Assembly (NCBI GenBank): GCA_013339895.1
Contig: JABACO010000002.1
Coordinates: 17,887,697-17,951,696, forward strand
Length of the DNA stretch: 64,000 nucleotides
Direction of reading: 5' to 3'
From: Ephydatia muelleri
Taxonomy: Eukaryota > Porifera > Demospongiae > Spongillida > Spongillidae
Below are positions 1 to 10,068 of the stretch, piece by piece (the stretch's first letter is position 1; each line of letters opens with the position of its first letter). The position numbers were made by a program, and so were the translations under genes. A model generated the notes under the pieces. It saw only the letters and a list, made by a program, of their open reading frames with translations. It was not told where the DNA came from and searched no databases.

Positions 1-1
1 T

Positions 2-1168
2 TATGTTTGGTGGCCAGGGTTGGATCGTGAGGTGGAGCAGCTGGTAGCATCATGTTTGCCATGTCAGAGCGTTAAAAATGCACCAAGTGTAGCTCCGTTA
101 CACCCCTGGCTGTGGCCGGCTAAACCATGGCAACGTATTCATGTTGACTTTGCTGGTCCAGTTGAGAAGCGCATGTTGATGGTGGTTGTAGATGCTCATT
201 CTAAGTGGCCGGAAGTAATTGAGATGACTTCGACCACTTCAGAATTGACTATTCAAGCTTTAAGAGGCTTGTTTGCTGTACATGGATTGCCTGATCAGTT
301 GGTCTCGGATAATGGGCCACAGTTTGTGTCGAAGGAGTTCCAACGGTTTATGAAGGAGAATGGTGTTCAACACACACGGTGTGCGCCGTATCATCCCTCA
401 TCAAATGGCCTTGCTGAACGATTTGTGCAGACTTTGAAGAATGCACTGAGGCGCACCAAAGATATCGGGAGAACTTTTCAACATCGCTTGGCTGGTTTCC
501 TGTTAGCCTATCGCACTACACCGCATGCAACGACTAATGTGGCTCCATGTGAGCTATTGATGAACAGAAAAATTCGCACTCGATTGGATTTACTGCACCC
601 TGATATAGAATCTCGAGTGACAAAGAATGTGTCGCGGCAAAAAGCCATGCATGATTTGCATGCAAAGGCAAGAGAATTTTTAGTGGGCCAGCGGGTGATG
701 TTACGTAATTTGCGGGATGGTCCAAAGTGGGTCCCTGGTGTGGTGATTGGACGACAAGGACCACTGTCTTATGTTGTGCAAAATACTGGTGGTGAAGTGT
801 GGAAACGTCATGTTGACCAGATTGGAGAAGTGGGGAATTCTGGAAGTGTGCTGAGTGGAGAGGAGTTAACGCCCACTGTGGAACAACCTACCGAAGAATC
901 ATTGCCTGAAACAGAGAGCACCAGAGTGCACAGGATGATATCTGAAGAAACACCATCTGAAATGGACGGTATCAGCGAAAACCCGGTCCCTAATGTTGTC
1001 AGTCTACCTCCAAGGGAGGCCCCTGCAATACTGCCACTACCCAATGAGGAGGGAGCTAATACATCACCATCACCTTCCTTGGAGCAAGAAATGTCAACAC
1101 CTGACCAGGAAATACCACCCACTCGTCGATACCCACAAAGGATAAGAAAACCCCCTCAGAGATATTGA
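2..1168 (+). mobile_element. Ty3/gypsy retrotransposon integrase, 5' part cut by the window edge
   Basis: The frame is open from the window edge and reads YVWWPG and then a CxxC pair, the second half of the HHCC zinc finger found at the N-terminus of gypsy integrases. The catalytic triad of the retroviral-type integrase core is present: Asp in HVDFAG, Asp in SDNGPQF, and Glu in NGLAERF, with 35 residues between the last two (D,D-35-E). The C-terminal 180 residues are acidic/Pro-Ser-rich and end in a basic RRYPQRIRKPPQRY tail typical of metazoan gypsy integrases. Integrase inserts the cDNA copy into the genome. The frame is uninterrupted, so this copy is relatively young. Gag, protease and reverse transcriptase would lie left of the window. 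Confidence 0.93.
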
Positions 1169-1190
1169 AAATCTAGGATGTGATGTTGAC

Positions 1191-1319
1191 AATTTAGTGG
1201 GGAGGAATGTTGTAGGTATAGGATGTGAGACGCCATGTATGCGCATGCGCATTGTACGTTGGAAATGGTAGCTTCAGTGATTGTATGACCTTACTTTGAT
1301 TGTGTCTAAAGATATTACA
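1191..1319 (+). mobile_element. Polypurine tract and putative short 3' LTR of the same gypsy element
   Basis: A purine-rich tract (AGTGGGGAGGAA, ending at 1207) lies just after the integrase stop and is followed at 1208 by TGTTGTAG, the TG start expected of an LTR. A matching ...ATTACA end occurs at 1319, giving an LTR of about 112 bp. Homology to the ankyrin array starts immediately afterwards with AGTC, so the element appears to have inserted inside an ankyrin exon. The LTR contains the palindrome TGCGCATGCGCA (1240-1251). The LTR right end is inferred from where homology resumes; the 5' LTR is outside the window. Confidence 0.6.
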
Positions 1320-1660
1320 AGTCCGACCATTTGCACCCTTGGTGTTGATGTCGCAGTGAAACGCATTGATCAACAGCTCCACACACTTAGTACTACCTCC
1401 CAAACCAGCGCATGTAAAGGTTGTGTCACCATTCCTGTCCAAAGCATTGAGGTCACAGCTGCACGTGGTAACCAGGTGTCTCACCAGGGACGTGCGGCCA
1501 TTGCTGCACGCAGTAAGGAGTATTTGATTCGGTTGTTCGGTTTCTTGTAATACCTCGTTGGAGAATTTTTCCAACCGTATGCATTCTTTCTCCATATATT
1601 TGGTCAAAGTAGTCGGACGATGATCGATTATAATCTTTCAATGAGCAGCGATTCCAGAGC
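1320..1660 (-). pseudogene. Ankyrin-array gene, 5' fragment (version A)
   Basis: The minus strand encodes MEKECIRLEKF followed by two ankyrin units with TSLVRHLVT and CDLNALDRNGDT, clearly related to the N-terminus of the large array gene at 23685-29042 but diverged. Only the first repeat and a half remains; the rest is cut off by the gypsy LTR. The codons upstream of the ATG (I-I-I-x-H-R-P-T-T-x-T-K) are also conserved between this copy and version B, suggesting that the protein starts upstream or that an upstream exon joins here. It is the oldest of the three versions and is probably non-functional. Confidence 0.8.
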
Positions 1661-1970
1661 CCCGACCATCGATATCACCGACGTATCGGACCACGCCCAA
1701 TTACCATTCGTCATGAAATTTGGTCAGAGTTTATTATCAATCGTAGGTACATTCTTGCGTATCGGCTGTAAAAAAAAGACTAATGAGTGTTTAAGTAAAA
1801 GATTAAGACCAAGAACTGCGCTGGTTGTGTCTAATGTTTTTTGCTACAGTATCCATGCACGACTTGCACAAGCAAAACCAACGCCATGCTGATATATTAT
1901 CTCTGCCTGTTTGAATCGACATTCTTCCCTTGCAGGTGTTTATTGTGAGAGCTTCATGTCACTTAGCACA
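1661..1970. other. Flank homologous to 29080-29400
   Basis: No gene is seen. The stretch aligns with the 5' flank of the version B ankyrin gene (for example TTGCGTATCGGCTGTAAA occurs in both) but lacks the 41-bp-arm hairpin that versions B and C carry there, so the hairpin was inserted after the versions diverged. Confidence 0.6.
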
Positions 1971-2562
1971 CTAACATGAGCGGAATTGAGTCGAATTATT
2001 CATAGGCGGTCCCATAAGTGGACTACACTCAATAATATCATACTCCTCAGCCTTCTGGACGCCATCTTGCTGCACTTTGAAGTAACTCTTCAGGTTGGAT
2101 CCACTAGTGGCATCCGAAGTGACCAGCTTGGTCAGCTGTATCCCAACCCCTTGCACATCACTGGTTTCAACCCTGACCTGCTTCAACAGCCGCACACACA
2201 GTCCTCCTATCTTCCCCGCAGCCTGCGTTGGTTGGAGGAGGAGGCAAGAGTGTGTCACTGTGTTACATGATCATGATCTGTGCCTTATGTACTTCCTGGT
2301 CTGGATCGGGGGGCTCGGGTCTCTTCACCATCAGCTTCAGGGTCATGGAGCCGGATAGCACTTCCACCTCACATGTCATCCTCTCCACCTCCTCCACAAG
2401 GCTCTTGAGGAACCTCTTGGTCTCTGCACCCTCCGAAAACCAGATGCCAAAGTTCACATCAGCAGAAACTGATATCCTCTTGGTGTGAAGCCTGAGGGGT
2501 CTCCCGTCCTGTGTGAGTAAAGTCACGTCAGATGGATCAACTTTGTCCATGCCATAGTCCAA
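1971..2562 (-). pseudogene. REV1: REV1 DNA polymerase fragment (little-finger/PAD region)
   Basis: REV1 is a Y-family deoxycytidyl transferase used in translesion DNA synthesis in the nucleus. The fragment shows the segment joining the catalytic core to the little finger: SVSADVNFGIWF, a helix ending RFLKSLVEEVERM, then MTLKLMVKRPEPPDP. After about position 2262 the frame must shift by one to continue with GGLCVRLLKQVRVETSDVQG and VGIQLTKLV, which matches the end of the REV1 little finger. Catalytic palm residues, BRCT domain and C-terminus are absent. With a frameshift and no neighbouring REV1 exons, it is most likely a duplicated fragment; an assembly error in an exon of a larger gene is possible. 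Recognition rests on recalled family motifs, without alignment. Confidence 0.65.
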
Positions 2563-3235
2563 TGTTGTTCAAAACCCACCACCTTGATTGATGATGCCAC
2601 ATTTTGATGTACAAATATCAAGTTTGAGGTCTCAGTTATTAACCACGGATAAACTGCAGCTGATTTTAATTACTGCCTTTTTGCAATGCTTACGTCAACT
2701 ATGTTGGGGTGTTTTTGTTACAGATGGTCTATTATTTGTGGTATGCACTATCATGAACACCATTTGATACTTGGACGGTGTTTAGATATAATTATGGTGA
2801 ACAAATATTAAACCATCACTTGTATTTGAATTTGGTTTCATTTCAACCAGAAAACAGTTTCTTAAGTTCTGCCAATAAATTTATATGATAATTATTGTCT
2901 GCACATGAACAACTGGAATCTGCAATGTTCAAGATGGGGACTCCGCGGGTTTCTGAGACTGGTTTATGACGTCGGCTTCTTTGGAAATTGTACTGTGGGT
3001 CGTCGTCTCAGGGTACCGCCAAAGACCCAAAAGCGATGTCTTCGTCTGATGCATGTGTATCACGTGTTCCATTATCTCGCTCCTCCTTGCTCCTAGCGGG
3101 GTGTGTGGGGTCCATGGTGAGACTAACTCCGTCTTTTGCGTAAATACTACAGTGTATGGGATCAAGCGGCCTAATTGAATTATTAGACTCAACTACGCCC
3201 ACGTAAGAGTGCTAATTGACATACACATAAATATA
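2563..3235. other. Intergenic, no gene recognised
   Basis: AT-rich to position 2900, then a GC-richer stretch with only short unconvincing open frames. The segment joins the REV1 fragment to the truncated GBF1 and probably contains a duplication breakpoint, because homology to version B begins only near 3344. Confidence 0.5.
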
Positions 3236-3239
3236 CATT

Positions 3240-3335
3240 TACGCACACGCACACACATCCACATACAAACACACACACACACACACACACACACAACACA
3301 CACATATACGACACACACAACACACACACAACAAT
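3240..3335. repeat. CA-rich microsatellite
   Basis: Imperfect (AC)n tract with interruptions. It lies directly at the left limit of homology between version A and B of GBF1 (exon 10), where version B has its own CA tract about 155 bp further upstream, so microsatellite-mediated recombination may have set this breakpoint. Confidence 0.9.
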
Positions 3336-4029
3336 CAAATGACGACGCCCCATAGTCCACGCCTCCTCCCCATCTCTGTACAAAGGGGAGGGACCAGATG
3401 GTCATGTGGTGGTGGAGGTCAGGGAGGGGGCAGGGCCACCTCCATTGAAAGTACTTCAGGCCATCTGCCAAAAAAAGATGGTACTGTTGCCATGGTATTG
3501 CCATGGTGTTTTATAACTATTTAATAAGATCACAATTGCCAATGGAGGAGAGAGGGGGTCACATTTTGCAATGTGGTAACCATAGAAACATCATTGAAGT
3601 TTTATGACCTGGGATGTTCATTACCATTAATAACTAACTCAAGGGATATGGTATAAACAGCTCTTGACCATTACACAGTGCTCCAATTAACCACTGAGAT
3701 GGTAGAGAATCCGATACAAAGATATTAAAAGTTTGACATGACTTTAGACTCCGCCCATCCCTCCTCCCCAGGTCATGCTGGTGGCCACAGAGCTCTTCAA
3801 CAAGAAGGCCAGCTCAGCAGTGGAGCATCTGGTGAAGCAAGGTGTCTTCACCTCACCTCCCGATCCTGAGGAGGTAGCCAGCTTTCTCCATGACAACCAG
3901 GGGCTGCACAAGGCCATGATTGGAGACTACATAGGGAACCGGAGGAACATAGACATCCTCAATGCTTATGTTGGGTAGGCCTGGGGAGGAGGCACGTGAT
4001 GTGATGAAAGGGTTTTCATTTCCTTTCTT

Positions 4030-4268
4030 CATTCCTCTCTCTCCATTCCCTCCCCCTTCCCTACCTCTCCGATTGCCTCCCCTTCCCTCCCTCTCCCCTT
4101 CCTCCGCTCTCCTCCCTCCCCCTCTGCTCCCCTTCCCTCCCTAGCCCTCGCCCTCTCCGTCCCTTCCCTCCCCTCTCCCTCTCTCCCTCTACCTCTCCTC
4201 CTCTTCCTCTTCCTCTCCCTCTCTCCCTCTCCCTCTCCTCCTCTTCCTCTTCCTCTCCCTCCCTCTTT
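4030..4268 (+). repeat. Polypyrimidine (CCCTCTCC-type) tract in GBF1 intron 11
   Basis: Nearly pure C/T on the plus strand, leading into the acceptor TTTATAG before exon 12. The same intron is about twice as long in versions B and C because this tract has expanded. Confidence 0.9.
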
Positions 4269-5049
4269 ATAGGAGGTTTACTGTCAGTGGTGTTGATTTG
4301 GTGGAGTCGTTGAGACATTTCCTGGAAGCTTTCAGACTGCCCAGTGAATCTCTCATCATCTCACGCATCCTTGAGACCTTCACAGAACACTGGCTGGTGA
4401 ACCACACCCTCTCACCACACCCTTCAACACCACACCATCTAGCCACGCCTTAAATAGGGAGAGTAGGTTGTACCCAAAGCAATGGGGGAGGGGGAGGAGG
4501 GGACAGAGGTATTTGCATCCCTCACACTAACATACATCGAGGGGTGTTCTCAAGTGCACACCTTTTCAACCTCATGTGGTTTGAGAAGACAACTGTTTGA
4601 ATGTGATTTTGGGGTATGGTTGCTATGTTGGTTGCTATGCAGTGAAGATGCTTCCCCCGTGCAGAAGTGCAATGAAGCAGGTCTGGGGAAGGTGTTTGCC
4701 AACAAGGATGCAGTCTTTGTGCTGGCTTACTCCATCATCATGCTCAACGTGGTTCTGCATAGTACCAAGGTCAAGGAGAGCATGACACTGCAGGTGGGTC
4801 ACCTGATCCCAAGCACAATGTCACATGACATATACTCACCGATGCCCCCCCCCCCCCTTCCCCCAGCACAATATCGCATGACATGCTTTCAGACATGTCA
4901 CCTGATCCATGCATAGTGTCATGTGACACACCACATGACACCCCCCACCCCCAAATGGGAACTAAATCACCTTGGTTACCTAATGTGTTGTTTCTAATTC
5001 CATTGTCACCAGCTGAATAGTGGTGTGACTTCTCTATAGATCTCAATAC

Positions 5050-5607
5050 ATGTGTGATCACATGACCTGTGTCATGTGTAGTCACATGACCTGTGTCATT
5101 ACCAGCATGTGTGATCACATGACCTGTGTTATTACCAGCATGTGTGGTCACATGACCTGTGTCATTACTAGCATGTGTGGTCACATGACCTTGTCATTAC
5201 TAGCATGTGTGGTCACATGACCTGTGTCATTACTAGCATGTGTGGTCACATGACCTTGTCATTACTAGCATGTGGGGTCACATAACCTGTGTCATTACTA
5301 GCATGTGTGTGGTCACATGACCTGTGTCATTTCTAGCATGTGTGGTCACATGACCTGTGTCATTACTAGCATGTGTGGTCACATGACCTTGTCATTACTA
5401 CCATGTGTGGTCACAAGACCTGTGTCATTACTAGCATGTGTGGTCACATGACCTGTGTCATTACTAGCATGTGTGGTCACATGACCTGTGTCATTACCAG
5501 CATGTGTGGTCACATGACCTGTGTCATTACAAGCATGTGTGCTCACATGACCTGTGTCATTACCAGCATGTGTGGTCACATGACCTGTGTCATTACTAGC
5601 ATGTGTG
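5050..5607 (+). repeat. 33-bp minisatellite containing TCACATGA in every unit
   Basis: About 17 tandem copies of a 33-bp unit (TGTGTGGTCACATGACCTGT followed by GTCATTACTAGCA). Some 15 copies keep the palindrome-like core TCACATGA, an E-box/M-box form bound in animals by bHLH-zip factors of the MITF/TFE class. The array stands where exons 14-16 of GBF1 should be and is absent from versions B and C. Regulatory function is speculative. Confidence 0.9.
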
Positions 5608-5994
5608 GGTTCTGGTTCCTGGGGTATCCGTGTATTCTTTTGACAGCTTGGGTGTAAGCATTGAATGGTTAAAAAAAAAATCTCTTGGATTTCTCCGTAT
5701 ATCAAAGTAAAACTAAATGTTCTAGATCAATTAACTAGATGGCTGATTAACTCAAAAGCCACAGTTTTACTATGATATACGGAGAAATCCTATAAACAGG
5801 GCTTAAATTATTTGTGTTTCATATGTTGGTACCAAAATGCCAAAAAACTAAACAAAAAAAAAACCATTTGATATACATGTATATGTATTTCATTCTAATT
5901 ACAGCCCCCTAGCTCTATGGCCTTCACTATTGGGATCAACCACAGAGTTCGTCTCAGCATGCTCACTCTATTTTCACTGGCTCAGTGAGATGGA

Positions 5995-6054
5995 GGTATG
6001 TGTGTGTGTGTGTGTGTGTGTGCATGCATTTTGTACTGGTCCCCATCCCTTTCC

Positions 6055-6102
<48 letters not shown>

Positions 6103-6137
6103 ATGCATCTTGTACTGGTCCCCATCCCTTTCCCTAG
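5995..6137 (+). repeat. Duplicated TG microsatellite plus intron 17 acceptor
   Basis: A block made of (TG)n, TGCATGCAT, TTGTACTGGTCCCCATCC and the acceptor CCCTAGG occurs twice in tandem (5997-6059 and 6060-6137). Versions B and C have it once. The inner acceptor leads into TG repeat, not exon, so only the second can serve exon 18. Confidence 0.85.
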
Positions 6138-6366
6138 GTTGAGGACTTCCTTCATCCAGGTGGGAGGAGGTCACTGTTCCTAAAGGAGGTCCCTTCTGTG
6201 CGCCCTGACTCCTCCCTCTTCTCCTCTCTCTTCTGGTGGTCCTTTGATACCAGACCTCCTCCTCTCGCTCCCTCACACCCAGCGAGGTTAAAGCACAAAA
6301 GGTCGCTCTTAAGTGTATGACTATGGGGATAGCCACAACCAATCAGAGAGTGGAGGATAAACTCAC

Positions 6367-7131
6367 CCTCATCCCAATGATCCTAAATCCAATCACCTCC
6401 TGGTCAGGGTACTTCTTTCTCTCCCTCTTGATCTTATCCTGCTCTGCATAATCGTCCCACACACGCTTGCCAATCTTGACGTCCATGATGGCTGGTCGTC
6501 TGAAATGATGTGTGATGTCCTCCAGTTTGAGGAACTCATCTGTGTGGGTCCAGGTCAAGGAAGGGTGGTACTTGGTTGTCATGGTATTGATGTATTCAGT
6601 AAACACACATTCCACATTGTCCTTAGTCCACAATGCACATTTTTAATAAACAGCTGCCTGAGATGGTGCAGTCCCCAGGCCACCACATGAGAAAATGCCG
6701 TCCCCAGGCCACCAGATGAGATGGTGCAGTTCCCAGACCATGCACCACACAGATCCTCCACAAACTGAACATATGTAATGATACATACGTGTTAAAATCA
6801 GTCTGATGCCCCATCCATCTAAAAACCACACCCACCAGTGAACACACCCGAATAGACCACATCAAAAGCATTTCATCCTGTTTATTAATATCTGAGCAGT
6901 TAACCAGTTTATGAATTTCCCTGTGAGCCACACCTCTAATGAATAACAGGATACGCAGGTGGTCAGTTCTGTCGCATATCTTCTCGCATCCAATGAACCT
7001 GGGCACCAGGTCTTTCAGTTTCTGTACGTCATCATGGAGCTCCCCAGTGCAATTGAAGAGATTGTCATATAAATGATGACCTCATTCAGTCCCTTGGCCG
7101 CAGGCTGTACTGGCTTAAAGAGGTTCTCTGG
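6367..7131 (-). pseudogene. Inositol polyphosphate multikinase/IP6K-family kinase, two exons (version A)
   Basis: Enzymes of this family phosphorylate soluble inositol phosphates using ATP. On the minus strand, exon 2 (7131-6934) encodes ENLFKPVQPAAKGLNEV and, after a 2-base frame slip near 7063, YDNLFNCTGELHDD and LKDLVPRFIGCEK. Exon 3 (6539-6367) encodes FLKLEDITHHFRRPAIMDVK continuing as IGKRVWDDY, containing the family's inositol-binding PxxxDxKxG motif, and ends MR before a GTGAGT donor. Intron phases agree (phase 1 between exons 2 and 3). The C-terminal catalytic exons are missing because GBF1 sequence follows tail-to-tail. The frame slip and truncation point to a pseudogene. Which family member (IPMK or IP6K) is not certain. 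Confidence 0.78.
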
Positions 7132-7224
7132 CTGAGGGGGAAGAGACAGGAGTAGTACCAAGCTTTAATTTTCACAGATTGGACGATGACCACGTGATTT
7201 TTAAGACTACACGTGTGCAGGTAA

Positions 7225-8960
7225 ATATACTTTGAGTACGCTTGTATGTGTGTAATCATAACCATTCGTGCATATCAGAGTGTTCCTTTCAAATCACTAC
7301 AGCAAAAGGACATTTACCCTCGCTGCAAAAGGTCAACTCAGTCTAACAACTCTTGCAAGACGCCATTGTACTCGGACAGAAAAAAATAAGCTGACTTTCC
7401 ATATCGCAGCATGTAAGCACAGCTGTTTGTTGTTTTTCCTCCTTGTTTTATGGTATGCAAGACAGCCAAAGAAGAACAAATGCTCATTGTTATTTCTGCA
7501 TCCTCAGCCAAAGCACTTGTCCACTCCAAACTAGTAATGTATATGGCCTAATGTACATGGCATGTGGTAACGTAGATGGTTTGTGAGATTAATAATGTTG
7601 ACATTGAGTACGTCAACTACGGTACTAAAAGTGGACTCAGGAACCTTGAGGAAGAGGACCGAGGTCAGACACCTGCCTTGATGATCTTCCTAACATAATC
7701 CCATTTCCCACAGATCATCCATGAAAACCCTAATGTTATGAATTTTGTACAAGCGTCGAGGGACATGTTGTTAGGTAGACCCTGGAATGTTTTCATCACT
7801 CAAGTATAGCTTATGATGTCCTTGGCTACTTCCTTCCCCTTAGGATATGCGGGAACATACAGTGCACACTTAATTGCATATACACATAGCAAAGGATGAA
7901 ACTATGTAACACGACGTACATGGTGTAGCATTGTGTCATCCTTTGCTGCATGTATATGTGTGTGCAAGGATTGTGCCAAATAGGAAAGCTGCTTTACACA
8001 CTTCCACGTAGCCTTTTTTAATACACAGAAGTTGTGTAATAAAGCTTTCTTATTCAGCATAAGTTTTGCTAAACATTCTTTAAACCTCGGACACTGTATG
8101 TACCACTTGCAGTGACTTATGTCTCTTGGTTTCACCTCACAGAGTACATGAACATGCCCTCACGCACTCATTCAAGCGTACAAAATCTTATAGCATCACT
8201 CTATTCCATTGAACAGCTTATTGCATAGTCTAGCACAACACACATGCACAGTGCATGCAATACACACACAGAAACACACGACACTTACACAATTTATATA
8301 TGTGGCAAAAAGAATAGTCATTTCTTTGAATGGTGCACACCATTCACTGAATATGTTCTCTACACTGCCATGCAATTTTGATCTATCCATTGATCAGTTC
8401 ATGAGGCTTGAGATATATGTCTACTCTGTACGCTGTGTCCCATAGGACTGGTCCTTTGTACATACATCGTGTCCCTACATATATAGGACTGTTCTCTGAG
8501 ACAGACAGAGGACTGGTCATAAGGATGCCATGGTTAAATTAGCAAGCAAGAGGCTTCTTTCCTTTGAGTGGAATAATGGCTTCAATATATCTGGATAAAC
8601 TTACCATGGCAACTACAAACTGTACTGATTGTACAATGATATTCATAGCATTCATAGGCCAGGCAGGAACATTGACTTTCATAAAGAAACAAAATATTTA
8701 CTGTTTGGCATATACTTTTTCATCAAGATTTGGAAACACAGATAATTAAATGAGTGTACAAGTACTCTTCACTGATAGGAAGTTAAGCTCAATAGGGTCA
8801 GGACCTGAAATCTGATGTAATTCCTGAGTGTGATAGCAACATTGTGCTGGTGGTCAAGTAGGCCTGTGAGACCTGTTCAGATGGTATCAAGGGAGATGAA
8901 ATTACTGAAACTACTATTGTGGCAGGTTGTCTTAGGTAGTGGCTTGCCCTGACCACAGCC
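7225..8960. other. No gene recognised
   Basis: Homology to version B stops near 7220, after the conserved TTTTTAAGACTACACGTGTG. The rest is AT-rich with only short open frames on both strands and none resembling a known family. No RNA gene was recognised. Confidence 0.5.
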
Positions 8961-8966
8961 ACTCTC

Positions 8967-9115
8967 ATGCTCATAGCAGGTGGGCCCGTGGGAAAGAGGA
9001 AACTATTTGACCGTCACCTCTCTGCCCAGCTACTGGCTACTGGTGCAACCATCCAAACGAAGCCCAATCACATCTCAGATCTCCGTGAATATTTAAACCT
9101 CTACATCCCTGTATC
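8967..9115 (+). other. Short open frame before the minisatellite, function unknown
   Basis: The frame starts LIAGGPVGKRKLFDRHLSAQ and continues LLATGATIQTKPNH before entering the minisatellite, where it stays open only because the unit length is divisible by three. The first 50 residues have ordinary composition and could be a coding remnant. No family is recognised and versions B and C have no obvious equivalent. Confidence 0.25.
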
Positions 9116-9480
9116 CCCAGCACATCCTCTCCTACACCCTTCCCCACCATCCCCAGCACATGCTCCCCTACACCCTCCTCCCCATCCCCAGCACATGCTC
9201 CCCTACACCCTCCTCCACCATCCCCAGCACATCCTCCCCTACACCCTCCTCCACCATCCCCAGCACATGCTCCCTACACCCTCCTCCACCATCCCCAGCA
9301 CATGCTCCCCTACACCCTCCTCCCCATCCCCAGCACATCCTCCCCTACACCCTCCTCCACCATCCCCAGTACATGCTCCCCTACACCCTCCTCCACCATC
9401 CCCAGCACATGCTCCCCTACACCCTCCTCCACCATCCCCAGCACATGCTCGCCTACACCCTCCACCATCACCTCCATGCA
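9113..9480 (+). repeat. 36-bp minisatellite (version A)
   Basis: About ten copies of a 36-bp unit (CACCATCCCCAGCACATGCT, then CCCCTACACCCTCCTC), with some 33-bp or shorter variants. Because 36 is divisible by three, long Pro/His-rich frames run through it in every plus frame; these are not evidence of a protein. The same family is much longer in version B (41378-42495). Confidence 0.93.
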
Positions 9481-9858
9481 GGAGGTCAGCCATGTTGAGC
9501 AGCCTCGTGCCCCCAACCAGGGCAGGGCATGTTGCTAGGATGGATGGGCTCCACGGCGATGTGTATGATGGGTGCGGCTATGATTCCCATTTGACATCAC
9601 CTCTCTGCCCTGCCTTTCTAGGTGAGACTCAGGAGTCATCACCTTTGACATGTGGCCAAACTAGCTAGTGAGGTCATCAGAAGCACCAGGAATACATGCA
9701 TAAATTTGCAGTGTAATCAGGTTATAGAATCTTTGTATCCAGCCTGCAATTTTGCACCAATTTGTGGAATCTTGTGATATTATGTGATATGTTCATTAAT
9801 TAGAGCAATAGTGCAAGTTAAATAAATGTAATGACATTTTTCTTGTGTAGTGTGTGAA

Positions 9859-9864
9859 TTTATT
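9859..9864 (-). promoter_or_regulatory. Candidate polyadenylation signal of the Death/Roco gene
   Basis: AATAAA on the minus strand about 205 bp beyond the stop codon of the gene ending at 10069; it is the nearest canonical hexamer noticed. Confidence 0.45.
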
Positions 9865-10068
9865 CATATCTATTTAATCATTCCCATTGTAAGGAATTTC
9901 AAATCATCAGTCTTAACAGTGGCCAAAAACAGTTCAAGATAATGTCCATTACATTGCAAAATTCAACACACCTATCTTTCCTTGTCATTATACAGTCCAA
10001 TAGATTTCCTAATGATACCTACACTTGTAAATGTTTACAAAACCTACTCAGTACTATGAACACCACCA

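Larger units (their letters stand above)
3344..6300 (+). pseudogene. GBF1: GBF1-like ARF guanine-nucleotide exchange factor, truncated copy (version A)
   Basis: GBF1 activates ARF GTPases at the Golgi to recruit COPI coats. This copy begins inside exon 10 (ends 3480) and keeps exon 11 (3772-3974), exon 12 (4273-4396) and exon 13 (4665-4793), which carry the Sec7 domain: LNAYVG, then FRLPSES with the catalytic glutamate, then [18 protein letters not shown]. All three exons are open and in phase, unlike versions B and C. Exons 14-16 are missing, replaced by a 33-bp minisatellite. Exon 17 (from 5905) has an internal deletion giving a stop after FSLAQ, and exon 18 starts at 6138 (VEDFLHPGG). Exons 1-9 are absent. 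The lost exons make this a pseudogene despite clean Sec7 exons. Confidence 0.85.

Noticed and set aside
808..1122. Minus-strand frame opposite the integrase tail
   Set aside because: Shadow of the integrase frame; no independent signal.
5050..5607. Regular 33-bp spacing resembling a CRISPR array
   Set aside because: Units are contiguous, without unique spacers, in a eukaryotic intron; it is a minisatellite.
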